Assembly (NCBI RefSeq): GCF_020880995.1
Contig: NZ_JAJISD010000002.1
Coordinates: 62,001 to 126,000 of the forward strand
Origin: Reyranella aquatilis
GTDB lineage: Bacteria > Pseudomonadota > Alphaproteobacteria > Reyranellales > Reyranellaceae
Length of the DNA: 64,000 nucleotides
Direction of reading: 5' to 3'
The notes beneath the pieces were generated by a model that worked only from the letters and a program-made list of their open reading frames with translations, did not search any database and was not told the DNA's origin. Of the stretch, positions 52,851-62,007 are shown piece after piece. Numbering within the stretch: the stretch's first letter is position 1; each line of letters begins with the position of its first letter. The translations under genes and the position numbers were made by a program.

Positions 52851-53324
52851 TCAGGCGATCACGGGGGCAATCACCGCCTTCAGGACGGCAGCAACGTCGT
52901 GCGGCGACATCCGAACCTGAAGGCCGCGCTGGCCGCCGTTGAGATAGACGAGGTCGTGCGCCATGGCCGCCGACTCGATCGCCGTCCGTACGGGCTTCAT
53001 CTGGCCGAAGGGGCTGATGCCACCCACCTTGTAGCCGGTCATGCGCTCGGCATCGGCCGGCTTCATCATCTCGGCGGACTTCCCCTTGAACGCGGCGGCC
53101 AGCTTCTTCATCGAGACTTCGCGGTCGGACGGCACGATCACGCAGGCCGGCTTGCCGTCGACCAGCGTCATCAATGTCTTGAGGACGCGCATCGGCTCCT
53201 CGCCCAGCGCCTCGGCGGCCTGCAGCCCGACTTTGTCCGCATCGGGATCGTAGTCGTAGGTGTGAACCGTGAAGGCGACCTTCGCCTGCTCGAGTGCCTT
53301 CGTGGCGCGTGTGACCTTCGACAT
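52851..53324 (-). CDS. ybaK: Cys-tRNA(Pro)/aminoacyl-tRNA deacylase, YbaK type
   Basis: A 157-aa editing-domain protein. Signature parts are KVGLQAAEALGEEPMRVLKTLMTLVDGKPACVIVPSDREVSMKKLAAAFKGK (conserved Lys) and GYKVGGISPFGQMKPVRTAIE, the YbaK/ProX substrate loop. It clears Cys mischarged on tRNA-Pro. The ribosome binding site GGAGCAGGG lies partly in the 3' arm of an 8-bp hairpin (53330-53353) just before the ATG at 53324, so translation may be RNA-controlled. Confidence 0.93.
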   Translation of the reverse strand: MSKVTRATKALEQAKVAFTVHTYDYDPDADKVGLQAAEALGEEPMRVLKTLMTLVDGKPACVIVPSDREVSMKKLAAAFKGKSAEMMKPADAERMTGYKVGGISPFGQMKPVRTAIESAAMAHDLVYLNGGQRGLQVRMSPHDVAAVLKAVIAPVIA

Positions 53325-53329
53325 CCCTG

Positions 53330-53353
53330 CTCCGACCGTTCGTCCGGTCGGAG
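53330..53353 (-). promoter_or_regulatory. Hairpin sequestering the ybaK ribosome binding site
   Basis: On the minus strand CTCCGACC pairs perfectly with GGTCGGAG (8 bp, loop 8 nt). The 3' arm ends in GGAG, the Shine-Dalgarno core, 5 nt before the ATG. Ribosomes could bind only when the stem opens, which suggests temperature or coupled control. Alternatively it is a chance hairpin in a 5' leader. Confidence 0.5.
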
Positions 53354-53372
53354 AGGATAGCCCAGGACCGCG

Positions 53373-54599
53373 TCAGTTCCCCTTCAGGATTTTCGCCGCC
53401 GCGTCGGCGAAGACCTGGCAGCCCAGCACGATGTCCTCGTCATGGGTGTTCTCGGTGAAGTGATGCGAGATGCCGCCGATCGAAGGCACGAACATCATCG
53501 CCGCGGGCATCCTGAGGCCGATCACCTGCGCGTCGTGGCCGGCGCCGGAAGGCATGCGCACATGCTTGTCGGGAGCGTGGACCGCGGCCGATTCCTCGAT
53601 CGCCTCGAGAAAGCGCTCGTCCATCAGTAGCGGCTGCGTGCGCGAGAGATTTACGCACTCGACCTTGCAGGGGCTGTTCTTCTGATGGTCGGCGACGATC
53701 TCCATCAGCTTCGCCTCGAAGGCCTGCAGGACTTTCTGGTCGGCGTCGCGGAACTGCAGGATCATCTCGGCCCGGCCGGGAACGATCGCCGGAGCGCCGG
53801 GCTCGAGCACCATCTTGCCGACCGTCCAGACGCTGCGAGGACCGGACACGGCAGGGAACTTGTCCATCACGTCATTGTAGAGCCGCATCATGGCGACGCC
53901 TGCATCCTTGCGGATCGGCATCGGCGTCGTGCCGGCATGGTTCTGAATGCCGCTGAAGGTCAGGCGGAACTGCATGATGCCGACGATCGCCGTCACGATG
54001 CCGATGCGCTTCTCGCCGGCTTCGAGGAGCCCGCCCTGCTCGATATGGGCTTCGAGATAGCCGCGGTACCGGCCCTCTTCCAGATGCTCGCGTGGCACGC
54101 CCTCGAGGCCTGCCGCCTTCAGCGCCTCGCGCATCGGTGTGCCCTCGTCGCGGTGCTTGGCCTTGTCGATGTCGGCCTCGGAGAAGATGCCGATGAAGGA
54201 GCGGCTGCCCGTCATCTGGCCCCAGTGCCCCTCCTCGTCGGCCCAGGAGGCGACGTCGACGGCCAGATGCGCCGTCTCGGGATCCTCTGCCAGCGCCCGC
54301 GCCACTTCGAGCCCGTAGATCACGCCCATCACGCCGTCGAGCCAGCCGCCGCGCGGCTGGGTGTCGGAATGCGAGCCGATCAGGATGCGCGGGCCGGTCT
54401 TCGGACTCTTGCCGATTACCGTGCCGATCCCGTCGATCACCGGCTCGAGGCCAGCCTCCTTCATGCGCGCCGCCAGCCAATGACGGCTCTCGACATCCTG
54501 CGGAGATAGATGCGGGCGATGCACGCCGGTCTCGTAGCGCCCGAAATCGGCAATGCGCCGCAGGTCGCCGAGCAGTCGTTCACCGTTGATCGTGGGCAT
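53373..54599 (-). CDS. M20-family N-carbamoyl/amino-acid hydrolase (Zn-dependent)
   Basis: A 408-aa metallohydrolase of the hydantoinase/carbamoylase branch. Metal-ligand regions are ILIGSHSDTQPRGGWLDGVMGV (His, Asp), DVASWADEEGHWG (Asp, Glu-Glu, His) and the later AHIEQGGLLEAGEKRIG. It removes a carbamoyl or similar N-group from amino-acid derivatives. The closeness of two amidases downstream in the message (upstream on the strand) fits amide and hydantoin use. Normal length. Confidence 0.93.
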   Translation of the reverse strand: MPTINGERLLGDLRRIADFGRYETGVHRPHLSPQDVESRHWLAARMKEAGLEPVIDGIGTVIGKSPKTGPRILIGSHSDTQPRGGWLDGVMGVIYGLEVARALAEDPETAHLAVDVASWADEEGHWGQMTGSRSFIGIFSEADIDKAKHRDEGTPMREALKAAGLEGVPREHLEEGRYRGYLEAHIEQGGLLEAGEKRIGIVTAIVGIMQFRLTFSGIQNHAGTTPMPIRKDAGVAMMRLYNDVMDKFPAVSGPRSVWTVGKMVLEPGAPAIVPGRAEMILQFRDADQKVLQAFEAKLMEIVADHQKNSPCKVECVNLSRTQPLLMDERFLEAIEESAAVHAPDKHVRMPSGAGHDAQVIGLRMPAAMMFVPSIGGISHHFTENTHDEDIVLGCQVFADAAAKILKGN

Positions 54600-54608
54600 G
54601 TTGTGGCC

Positions 54609-55877
54609 TCAGTTAAGGTGCGCCGCGACCCAGGCGGCAAGGGAAAGGACGCGGTCGTCGTCATGGCGCAGGCCGACCAGCTGGACGCCGAGCGGCAGGC
54701 CGTTCGGGCCGGTACCCGCGGGCAGGGTCACGCAGGGCGTGCCAGCCAAGGTCCAGATCGAGTTGAAGACCGGATCGCCGGTGGCCTCGAGGCCCTTGGG
54801 TGCCTCGCCCGGCGCGCTGGGCGTCAGCAGTAGATCGACCTTGTCGAAAAGCGAGTCGATATGGGCCTTGAAGGCAGTGGTCTTGCGCTGGGCCGCGACG
54901 TAGCGCTCGAATGAGACGGCCAGCCCACGCTTCATCGGACCGTTCATCAGCTCGTCGCTCACCTTGTCGGGATTGCGCAGCCGCTCGTCGGCATAGTTGC
55001 GTACGCTCTCGAAGCCGGTGATTGCCGCATGGTCCTCGATGATGTCGGCGAACTGCGGCGCAAAGGATACATCGACGACCGACGCACCCTTGTCAGACAG
55101 AAGCGTCGCCGTGTTATCGATCAGCGCCTTGGTCTCGGGCTCGGCCTTGTCCCAGACCGGCGAACGGCAGACGCCGATGCGCGGCCGGCCGATGTCGCGA
55201 TCGATGTGCACGGGCGGCAGCTTCAGGACGGCGGCCCGGAACAAGGCGATGTCGTCGAGCGTGCGCGCCATCAGGCCGAGCGTATCGACCGAATGGCACT
55301 GCATCTTGATGCCGACGCGGTTGAAGTCCCCGAAGGTCGGCTTGTAGCCCACCACGCCGCAATAGGCGGCCGGACGGATCACCGAGCCACCGGTCTGCGT
55401 GCCGAAGGCCAGCGGCACATGCCCATCGGCCACCGCCGCGGCCGAACCCGAGGACGAGCCGCCCGGCGTGTGCGCAGGATTGTGCGGGTTGGTCGTGGGG
55501 CCCGGATGACGGTTCGCGAACTCGGTCGTCACCGTCTTGCCCATGATGACGGCATTGGCGGTCCGGCAGAGCGCCACGCAGGCGGCATCGCCGAACGGCA
55601 CCTTGCCCTCGAAGATCGGCGAGTTGTGGCCGGTCGGCATGTCGTAGGTGTCGATGATGTCCTTCACACCCACGGGAACGCCGCGCAGCAGACCGCCCCC
55701 GGCCGCATCGGCGGCCCTCGCCTGCGCGATCGCCTGGTCGGGATCGAGATGTGCCCAGGCCTTCACCACGTCGTCGCGCTCGGCGATGCGGTCGAGACAG
55801 TCCCGCACCAGCTTCTCGGAGGTGAGCGTGCCGGCCTCGATGGCGGCAACGGCCTCGACGGCGGACAGCGGCTTCAT
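54609..55877 (-). CDS. Amidase-signature enzyme (copy 1)
   Basis: A 422-aa amidase. It has the signature GGSSSGSAAAVADGHVPLAFGTQTGGS and KDIIDT (catalytic Lys), with the Ser-cisSer-Lys triad spread over G-V-K-D, G-G-S-S-S-G-S and GTQTGGS. It hydrolyses amides to acid and ammonia. It is a close relative of the next amidase: VTTEFANRHPGPT-NPHNPAHT is shared nearly identically. It lies 9 bp after the carbamoylase start on the same strand, and its start overlaps the other amidase's stop (ATGA). Confidence 0.94.
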   Translation of the reverse strand: MKPLSAVEAVAAIEAGTLTSEKLVRDCLDRIAERDDVVKAWAHLDPDQAIAQARAADAAGGGLLRGVPVGVKDIIDTYDMPTGHNSPIFEGKVPFGDAACVALCRTANAVIMGKTVTTEFANRHPGPTTNPHNPAHTPGGSSSGSAAAVADGHVPLAFGTQTGGSVIRPAAYCGVVGYKPTFGDFNRVGIKMQCHSVDTLGLMARTLDDIALFRAAVLKLPPVHIDRDIGRPRIGVCRSPVWDKAEPETKALIDNTATLLSDKGASVVDVSFAPQFADIIEDHAAITGFESVRNYADERLRNPDKVSDELMNGPMKRGLAVSFERYVAAQRKTTAFKAHIDSLFDKVDLLLTPSAPGEAPKGLEATGDPVFNSIWTLAGTPCVTLPAGTGPNGLPLGVQLVGLRHDDDRVLSLAAWVAAHLN

Positions 55878-57154
55878 GACAGCACGCTCCGCGCCCAGGC
55901 CGCGATGTCGAGGAGGCTGGCATCCTCATGCTGGCGACCGACCAGCTGGATGCCGACCGGCAGGCCGGTCGGGCCTTTGGTCAACGGCAAGGTCACGCAG
56001 GGCATCCAGAGGTATGTCCAGAGCAGGTTGAAAGTGGCGTCGCCGGTGCGTTCGAGCCCCGGGGGCGCCTCGCCCTTGGCCGGCGCCGTCAGGATCACGT
56101 CGATCTCGCTGAACAGCGCATCGACCGCGGCTCGGCCGGTCTCGCCGAGCTTCCGCGCCGCCACCCAAGTCGCGTAATCGATTTTGGAGCCGGCCTCGAG
56201 CTTGTCCTTCCTCAGGCTCTCGCTCAGCAGGCCGGGAAAGCGCCGCGCCTCGTCGGCATGGGCGCGCGGTCCATCGAAGGCCGACAGGGTCTTCTGCCCC
56301 TGGGTCATGTCGCGCACCGGTGCGGGAAGATCGATCTCCTTCACCTTGGCGCCGGCCTTCGCGAAAGCCGCCGCCGCGTCGTTCACCGCCTGCGTGCCTT
56401 CGGGTGAAAGCTCATCCCGATGATGGGTGAAGGCGACCGCGATGCGTGGCGGTCGGTCGAGCCTGTTGACCGGCGTGAACGGCATCGCCATCAGCGCGGC
56501 GCGGAACAGGGCGATGTCCTCGACGCTGCGCGCATAGGCGCCGATCGTGTCGAGCCATTCGGTGTTGGCCTTCATGCCGGCCGGCGCGAAATGACCGTAG
56601 GTCGGCTTGTAGCCGACGATGCCGCAGAAAGCGGCGGGACGGATCACCGAGCCGCCGGTCTGCGTTCCCGTCGCCAGCACGCTCTGGAAGTCAGCCACGG
56701 CGGCCGCCGAGCCGGAGGACGAGCCGCCCGGCGTGTGCGCGGGATTGTGCGGGTTCTTCGTCGGACCGGGATGGCGGTTGGCGAACTCCGTCGTCACCGT
56801 CTTGCCGAGCAGAATCGCGCCGGCATCGCGGGCCAGCGCGACGGTCGCGGCGTCGGCCAGCGGCTGGTGAGTGCGGTAGATCGGCGAGCCGTAGGTCGTC
56901 GGCTGGTCGTGGGAATCGATGATGTCCTTCACGCCCATCGGGATGCCGTGCAGCAGCCCCTTGCGTGGTCCGCGATCAAGCATCCTGGCGGTTTCGAGGG
57001 CAGCCTCGCGCGCGAGATGGGACCAGGCGAGCACGTCGGCGTCCCGTTCGTCGATGCGATCGAGATGAGCGCGGACGATCCCCTCGGCGGTGGCCGCTCC
57101 GGAGTCCAGTCGTTGCGCGAGTTCTGTGGCGGTGAGCGTATTGAGCGCGGCCAT
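55874..57154 (-). CDS. Amidase-signature enzyme (copy 2)
   Basis: A 426-aa amidase, paralogue of the neighbour, with GGSSSGSAAAVADFQSVLATGTQTGGS and the KDIIDSHDQPT Lys region. ATG at 57154 is chosen because it gives a protein aligned from end to end with copy 1; longer starts to 57217 or 57283 add a non-homologous, Arg-rich lead. It overlaps copy 1 by 4 nt. The pair arose by tandem duplication and may differ in substrate. Confidence 0.92.
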   Translation of the reverse strand: MAALNTLTATELAQRLDSGAATAEGIVRAHLDRIDERDADVLAWSHLAREAALETARMLDRGPRKGLLHGIPMGVKDIIDSHDQPTTYGSPIYRTHQPLADAATVALARDAGAILLGKTVTTEFANRHPGPTKNPHNPAHTPGGSSSGSAAAVADFQSVLATGTQTGGSVIRPAAFCGIVGYKPTYGHFAPAGMKANTEWLDTIGAYARSVEDIALFRAALMAMPFTPVNRLDRPPRIAVAFTHHRDELSPEGTQAVNDAAAAFAKAGAKVKEIDLPAPVRDMTQGQKTLSAFDGPRAHADEARRFPGLLSESLRKDKLEAGSKIDYATWVAARKLGETGRAAVDALFSEIDVILTAPAKGEAPPGLERTGDATFNLLWTYLWMPCVTLPLTKGPTGLPVGIQLVGRQHEDASLLDIAAWARSVLS

Positions 57155-57248
57155 GGTCGCCAGCAAAACAGCAAGAAGCATGCCGCGTCCAGCGCGGTCC
57201 GGGGTGGCTCGCTTCATGCTTCGTATGCCGGAACCACGGAGGTTCCCA

Positions 57249-58853
57249 ATGCTCACCCGTCGCGCCGCCCTTCTCGCCGCCACCGCGCTCTCTTTCGTCA
57301 GTGTCGGTTCGTCACGGGCTCAACAGCCCTCCACCCTGCGCATCGCCATGACGCTGGCCGACATCCCCGCAACCGACGGCGCGCCCGACCAGGGCACCGA
57401 AGGCATCCGCTTCATGGGCTACACGCTCTACGACACGCTGGTCGCATGGGACCTGTCGTCCGCGACCGCACCGGCGAAGCTGGTGCCCGGTCTGGCGACC
57501 AAATGGTACCAGGATCCGGCCGATCCCACGAAATGGATCTTCGAACTGCGCCAGGGCGTGAAGTTCCACGACGGCTCCGACTTCAACGCCGATGCCGTGA
57601 TCTTCAGCATCGACCGGGCCCTGAACGACAAGTCGCCTGCCTTCGACCGTACCGGCCGCAGCGTGCTGATCGCCGCGCTCTGGCCGCTGATCGGCTATCG
57701 CAAGATCGACGACTACAAGGTCGAGCTGCAAACCAAGGGTGTAGACACGATCATGCCCTCTCTGCTCAACCGCTTCCCGATCTCGAGCCCGGCCAACTTC
57801 GAGAAGGTCGGCCGCGACTGGCAGGCCTATCGCAAGTCGCCTTCCGGCACCGGTCCGTGGAAGATGAAGGCGTGGACGCCCCGCGAGCGCGCCGAGCTGG
57901 AGCGCAACAACGACTATTGGGACAAGGCGCGACTGCCCCGGAGCGAGCGCATGGTGCTGCTGCCGATTCCCGACGTCTCGACCCGTACCGCCGCGCTGCT
58001 GTCGGGACGGGTCGACTGGATCGAGGCACCGGCGCCCGATTCGCTCGACAAGCTGCGCGCCGGCGGCTGCAAGATCGAGACGAACGCCATCCCGCACATG
58101 TGGCCCTACACGCTCAGCATGCTGCCGGGCGCGCCCACGGCCGACATCCGCGTGCGCAAGGCGCTGAACCTTGCCGTCGATCGCGACGCGATGGTGAAGC
58201 TGCTGAACGGGCTGGCCGCCCCGGCCGTCGGCTGCGTTCCGGCCGATCACCCGTGGTTCGGCAATCCCACCTTCAAGATCCGCTACGATCCGGCTGAAGC
58301 GAAGAAGCTGCTGGCCGAGGCGGGCTACGGGCCGCAGAAGAGGCTCAAGCTGAAGGTCGCGATCTCGACCTCGGGCTCGGGCCAGATGTATCCGCTGATC
58401 ATGAACGAGTTCATCCAGCAGCAGTTCGCCGAGGTGGGCGTCGATCTCGAATTCCAGGTGATGGACTGGAACGCGCTTCTCAATTTCATGCGCCAGGGCG
58501 CGAAGGCGCCGGAGGCCGCCACGTTCAGCGCGATCAACGTGAGCTGGAACACGATGGACCCGCACAATGCATTCATGCGCTTCGTCGACAGCCAGCAGGT
58601 GCCGCCGCGGGGCTCCAACTGGGGCTACATCAACGATCCCGAGTTCGACAAGCTGGCAGCCGAGGCGCGCAGCACGGCGGATCCCGCCGAACTCGACAAG
58701 GTGCTGGCAAAGATCAACACCCGCATGGTCGACCAGGCGGTCTTCGTCTGGTTCGTCCACGACGTCTGGCCGAACGCGATCTCCTCCAAGGTGAAGGGCT
58801 ACGTGCACCCCAAGAGCTGGTACGTCGACTTCTCGCCGGTGACGGTCGGCTAG
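57249..58853 (+). CDS. Peptide-type ABC substrate-binding protein (orphan)
   Basis: A 534-aa SBP family 5 periplasmic protein. Signal peptide (RRAALLAATALSFVSVGSSRAQ), then PSTLRIAMTLADIPATDG, VKFHDGSDFNADAVIFSIDRAL and PTADIRVRKALNLAVDRDAMV. GGAGG lies 7 nt before ATG 57249. No permease or ATPase is next to it, so it probably serves a transporter encoded elsewhere, or delivers amide substrates to the neighbouring amidases. It converges with the molybdenum hydroxylase gene; both stops share CTAG. Confidence 0.92.
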   Translation: MLTRRAALLAATALSFVSVGSSRAQQPSTLRIAMTLADIPATDGAPDQGTEGIRFMGYTLYDTLVAWDLSSATAPAKLVPGLATKWYQDPADPTKWIFELRQGVKFHDGSDFNADAVIFSIDRALNDKSPAFDRTGRSVLIAALWPLIGYRKIDDYKVELQTKGVDTIMPSLLNRFPISSPANFEKVGRDWQAYRKSPSGTGPWKMKAWTPRERAELERNNDYWDKARLPRSERMVLLPIPDVSTRTAALLSGRVDWIEAPAPDSLDKLRAGGCKIETNAIPHMWPYTLSMLPGAPTADIRVRKALNLAVDRDAMVKLLNGLAAPAVGCVPADHPWFGNPTFKIRYDPAEAKKLLAEAGYGPQKRLKLKVAISTSGSGQMYPLIMNEFIQQQFAEVGVDLEFQVMDWNALLNFMRQGAKAPEAATFSAINVSWNTMDPHNAFMRFVDSQQVPPRGSNWGYINDPEFDKLAAEARSTADPAELDKVLAKINTRMVDQAVFVWFVHDVWPNAISSKVKGYVHPKSWYVDFSPVTVG

Positions 58854-61165
58854 TCTCCCACCCGGGCGCGCTGCAATGCCTGCCACACGCGCGAAGGCGT
58901 GGCGGGCATCTCCAGCCGCTCGACGCCCGCCGGGCGCAGCGCGTCGAGGACGGCCGCCATCACGGTCTGCGGCGCGCCGATGCAGCCTGCCTGCCCGGAG
59001 CCCTTGACGCCCAGCGGATTGGCGCCGGTCGGCCGCTCGACCAGCTCGATGTCGAAGAACGGCAGGTCGGTCGCGCGCGGCAGCGCGTAGTCCATCAGCG
59101 AGCCGGTGAGCAACTGGCCCGACGCGGGATCGTAGACCGTGTGCTCCAGCAGCGCCTGGCCGATGCCTTGGGCGAGTCCACCCTGCACCTGGCCTTCCGT
59201 CAGCATGGGGTTGATGAGGCGCCCATAGTCGTCGACCGCGATATAGCTCAGGAGATCGACGGCACCCGTCTCGGGATCGATCTCGACCTCGGCGACATGA
59301 CAGCCGTTCGGGAAGGTGAACACGTCGGTGACGTTGAGCACATGCTCGCCCAGCCCGGGCGACATGCCGTCCGGCAGGTTCGCCGGATCGCTCGCACTGG
59401 TGGCGAGGGTCGCGAGGTCGATGCCGCGATCGCTGCCGCGCACCGTGAAGCGACCGCGCGCGTAGTCGATCTCAGCCTCGCCCGCCTGAAGAAGATGCGC
59501 GGCCAGCCGGCGTGCCTTCGCCAGCGCCGCATCCATCGCCTTGACCAGCGCCGCGCCACCCATGTGCATCGAGCGCGCGCCGCCATGGCCGGCGCCGGTC
59601 CTCACTGCCCGCGTATCGGCCTGCACGTATCGAAAGGCTTCCAACGGCAGACCGAGATGCTGCGAGGCGATCTGGGCGAAGGAGGTCTCGTGCCCCTGCC
59701 CGTTCGACTCGGTACCGACGGCAATGGTCACCCGGCCGTCCGGATCGAATCGCACCTCCGCGCCCTCGTTGGGTGCGCCGCGGGAGGTTTCCAGGAAACA
59801 GGCAACGCCCTGTCCGCGCAGGCGCCCTCTTGTCCGGGCCTCGGCTCGACGCGACTCGAAGTCCCGCACGTGCCCACGCCCCACGGCGACATCGAGGTTG
59901 GCCACGAAGTCGCCGGAGTCGATGGCCATTCCCATCGCGGTCCGGTGCGGGAAGGAGGCGATCAGGTTCTGCCGCCGCAGGTCGGCCGGCGCCCGGCCGA
60001 GGGCACGCGCCGCCGCCTCGATGGCGCGCTCGACGATGTAGTTGGCCTCGGGTTTGCCGGCCCCGCGATAGGCATCGACCGGCGTCGTGTTGGTGAGCGC
60101 GCCGCGCACGTCGACCGCGATCGCGGGAATGTCGTAGAGGCCACCCTGCGCCGTCGAAGCGGCGACCACCGACGCGCCGGGTCCGTTGCCCGACAGGTAG
60201 GCGCCGAGATTGGCGACCATCGCGACGTCGAGCGCAAGGATGCGTCCCGTCTCGTCGAGCGCCAACCGCGCGGTCGCCTCGATGTCACGACCCTGGGCGC
60301 CCATCACGAAATCCTCGGCGCGATCGGCCAGCCAGCGCACCGGCCGCTTCAGGCGCCGCGCCGCCCACAGAAGCAGGATCCATTCGGGATAGAGGAAGTT
60401 CTTCATGCCGAAGCCGCCGCCGACATCCGGCGCATGAAGCTGGATGCGCTCGGGCGCCACCTTGAAGACGAACTCGGCGAGCTGGCGCCGGATGCCGTGC
60501 AGCCCCTGCCCGGTCAGTTCCAGGTCCATCGTGTCGGTCGCCGCATCGTACCGCGCTATGCCGGCGCGCGGCTCCAGCGGCACGACGATGACGCGATTGT
60601 TCGTCACGTCGACCTCGACGACATGGGCCGCTTTCTTCATCGCCTCGGAGACCGCGACGTGGTCACCGCGTTGCACGTGGTAGACGAGGTTGCCGGGCGC
60701 TTCATCCCACAGGAGCGGCGCATCCTTCGCGAGCGCGCCGAGACCATCGACGACCGATGGCAGCGGCTGGTAGTCGATTTCGACGCGCTCCGCGGATTCG
60801 CGCGCGAGCTCGGCGCTGTCGGCCACGACGAAACAGACCGGATCGCCGACATGGCGGACACGGCCCGTTGCCAGCGCGGGCCGCGGCGGCACGATCATCG
60901 GCGTCACTGCGGCCAGGCACGGCATGTGACCCAGGCCGTCCGCCGCGAGATCGGCAGCCGTCGCGACCAGATGCACGCCCGGCATGGATGCAGCGGCCGA
61001 GACGTCGATCGAGCGGATCAGGGCATGGGCATGCGGCGACCGCAGGACATGGCCATGAAGCGCGGCCGGCTCGGCGATATCCTCGACGTAGCGGCCGTGC
61101 CCCGTGAGGAACCGCGCATCCTCGAGGCGGCGCATCGATCTCGCATCCCGGCTTGCATCCGCCAC
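58850..61165 (-). CDS. Xanthine dehydrogenase/CoxL-family molybdenum hydroxylase large subunit
   Basis: A 771-aa molybdopterin-binding subunit. The two MoCo domains are clear: PHAHALIRSIDVSAAASMPGVH, VGGGFGMKNFLYPEWILLLWAAR, VDAYRGAGKPEANYIVERAIEAAA, and NPLGVKGSGQAGCIGAPQ. The last motif normally carries the catalytic Glu (GExG); here it is Gln (residue about 725), which is unusual. AYRGAG is the non-CO-dehydrogenase variant. No medium (FAD) or small (2Fe-2S) subunit is nearby, so partners must lie elsewhere. The start is GTG at 61165 with GGGAG 8 nt upstream; ATG at 61201 lacks a ribosome binding site. Confidence 0.9.
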   Translation of the reverse strand: MADASRDARSMRRLEDARFLTGHGRYVEDIAEPAALHGHVLRSPHAHALIRSIDVSAAASMPGVHLVATAADLAADGLGHMPCLAAVTPMIVPPRPALATGRVRHVGDPVCFVVADSAELARESAERVEIDYQPLPSVVDGLGALAKDAPLLWDEAPGNLVYHVQRGDHVAVSEAMKKAAHVVEVDVTNNRVIVVPLEPRAGIARYDAATDTMDLELTGQGLHGIRRQLAEFVFKVAPERIQLHAPDVGGGFGMKNFLYPEWILLLWAARRLKRPVRWLADRAEDFVMGAQGRDIEATARLALDETGRILALDVAMVANLGAYLSGNGPGASVVAASTAQGGLYDIPAIAVDVRGALTNTTPVDAYRGAGKPEANYIVERAIEAAARALGRAPADLRRQNLIASFPHRTAMGMAIDSGDFVANLDVAVGRGHVRDFESRRAEARTRGRLRGQGVACFLETSRGAPNEGAEVRFDPDGRVTIAVGTESNGQGHETSFAQIASQHLGLPLEAFRYVQADTRAVRTGAGHGGARSMHMGGAALVKAMDAALAKARRLAAHLLQAGEAEIDYARGRFTVRGSDRGIDLATLATSASDPANLPDGMSPGLGEHVLNVTDVFTFPNGCHVAEVEIDPETGAVDLLSYIAVDDYGRLINPMLTEGQVQGGLAQGIGQALLEHTVYDPASGQLLTGSLMDYALPRATDLPFFDIELVERPTGANPLGVKGSGQAGCIGAPQTVMAAVLDALRPAGVERLEMPATPSRVWQALQRARVGD

Positions 61166-61275
61166 GTCGTTTCTCCCGCATCGTTCCTTTGCGAAGAGCA
61201 TACACCATTGACGCGCCCCGACGACGGGCGGAGGCTCCCGCCACCTGGCTCACACCCATTCTTCCGGAGAAAGAA

Positions 61276-62007
61276 ATGATCGATCTGCATTATTGGCCCA
61301 CGCCGAACGGAAAAAAGGTCACCATCCTGCTCGAGGAATGCGGCCTGCCCTACAAGGTCGTGCCGGTGAACATCGGCCAGGGCGATCAGTTCACGGATTC
61401 CTTCCTGGAGATGAATCCCAACCATCGCATGCCGGTGATGGTCGACCATGCGCCGGCCGACGGCGGCAAGCCGCTTGTCGTGTTCGAGTCCGGCGCGATC
61501 ATGATGTACATCGCCGAGAAGGCCGGGAGGTTCTATCCGCAGGACCTTCGCGCCAAGCACGAAGTGAACCAGTGGCTGATCTGGCAGATGGCCAACCAGG
61601 GACCGAAGAGCGGCGAGTGCGGCCATTTCCGCCGCGTCGACCAGGCCAGGGAAGGCGACCAGACGTACGCGATCACGCGTTTCACCGACGAGGTGAACCG
61701 CCTGTACGGCGTGCTGAACAACCGGCTCTACAAGCACCGCTACCTCGCCGGGGACCAGTACACGATCGCCGACATGATCTGTTACCCGTGGACCGTGAAC
61801 TGGAAGTTCCAGGGCCAGGACATCGAGGAGTTCCCCTACTTCAAGCGCTGGTTCGAGGAGCTGGGCGCACGTCCCGCGGTCCAGAAGGGCATGGCCGTCG
61901 GCGCCGACTTCGCCGTCGATCGCGAGAAGCTGCCGCCCGAGGAACAGGAGCGCATCCGCAAGATGCTCTACAACCAGCGTGCCCGGCCGGTTCGCGTGGC
62001 TGACTAA
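61276..62007 (+). CDS. Glutathione S-transferase, YfcG/Ure2-like
   Basis: A 243-aa GST. The thioredoxin-like part is MIDLHYWPTPNGKKVTILLEECGLPYKV, the cis-Pro loop is NHRMPVMVDHAPADGGKPLVVFESGAIMMYIAEKAG, and the alpha-helical C-domain has YLAGDQYTIADMICYPW. The TPNGKK start and VDHAPADGGK motif match YfcG/YghU-type disulfide-bond reductases. ATG at 61276 with GGAG 7 nt upstream. It converges with the MFS gene; the two stops overlap (CTAA). Confidence 0.93.
   Translation: MIDLHYWPTPNGKKVTILLEECGLPYKVVPVNIGQGDQFTDSFLEMNPNHRMPVMVDHAPADGGKPLVVFESGAIMMYIAEKAGRFYPQDLRAKHEVNQWLIWQMANQGPKSGECGHFRRVDQAREGDQTYAITRFTDEVNRLYGVLNNRLYKHRYLAGDQYTIADMICYPWTVNWKFQGQDIEEFPYFKRWFEELGARPAVQKGMAVGADFAVDREKLPPEEQERIRKMLYNQRARPVRVAD

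Noticed and set aside
59141..61279. About 710-codon plus-strand frame opposite the molybdenum hydroxylase
   Set aside because: Shadow of a real gene; composition is Arg/His/Gly-rich and has no recognisable motifs.
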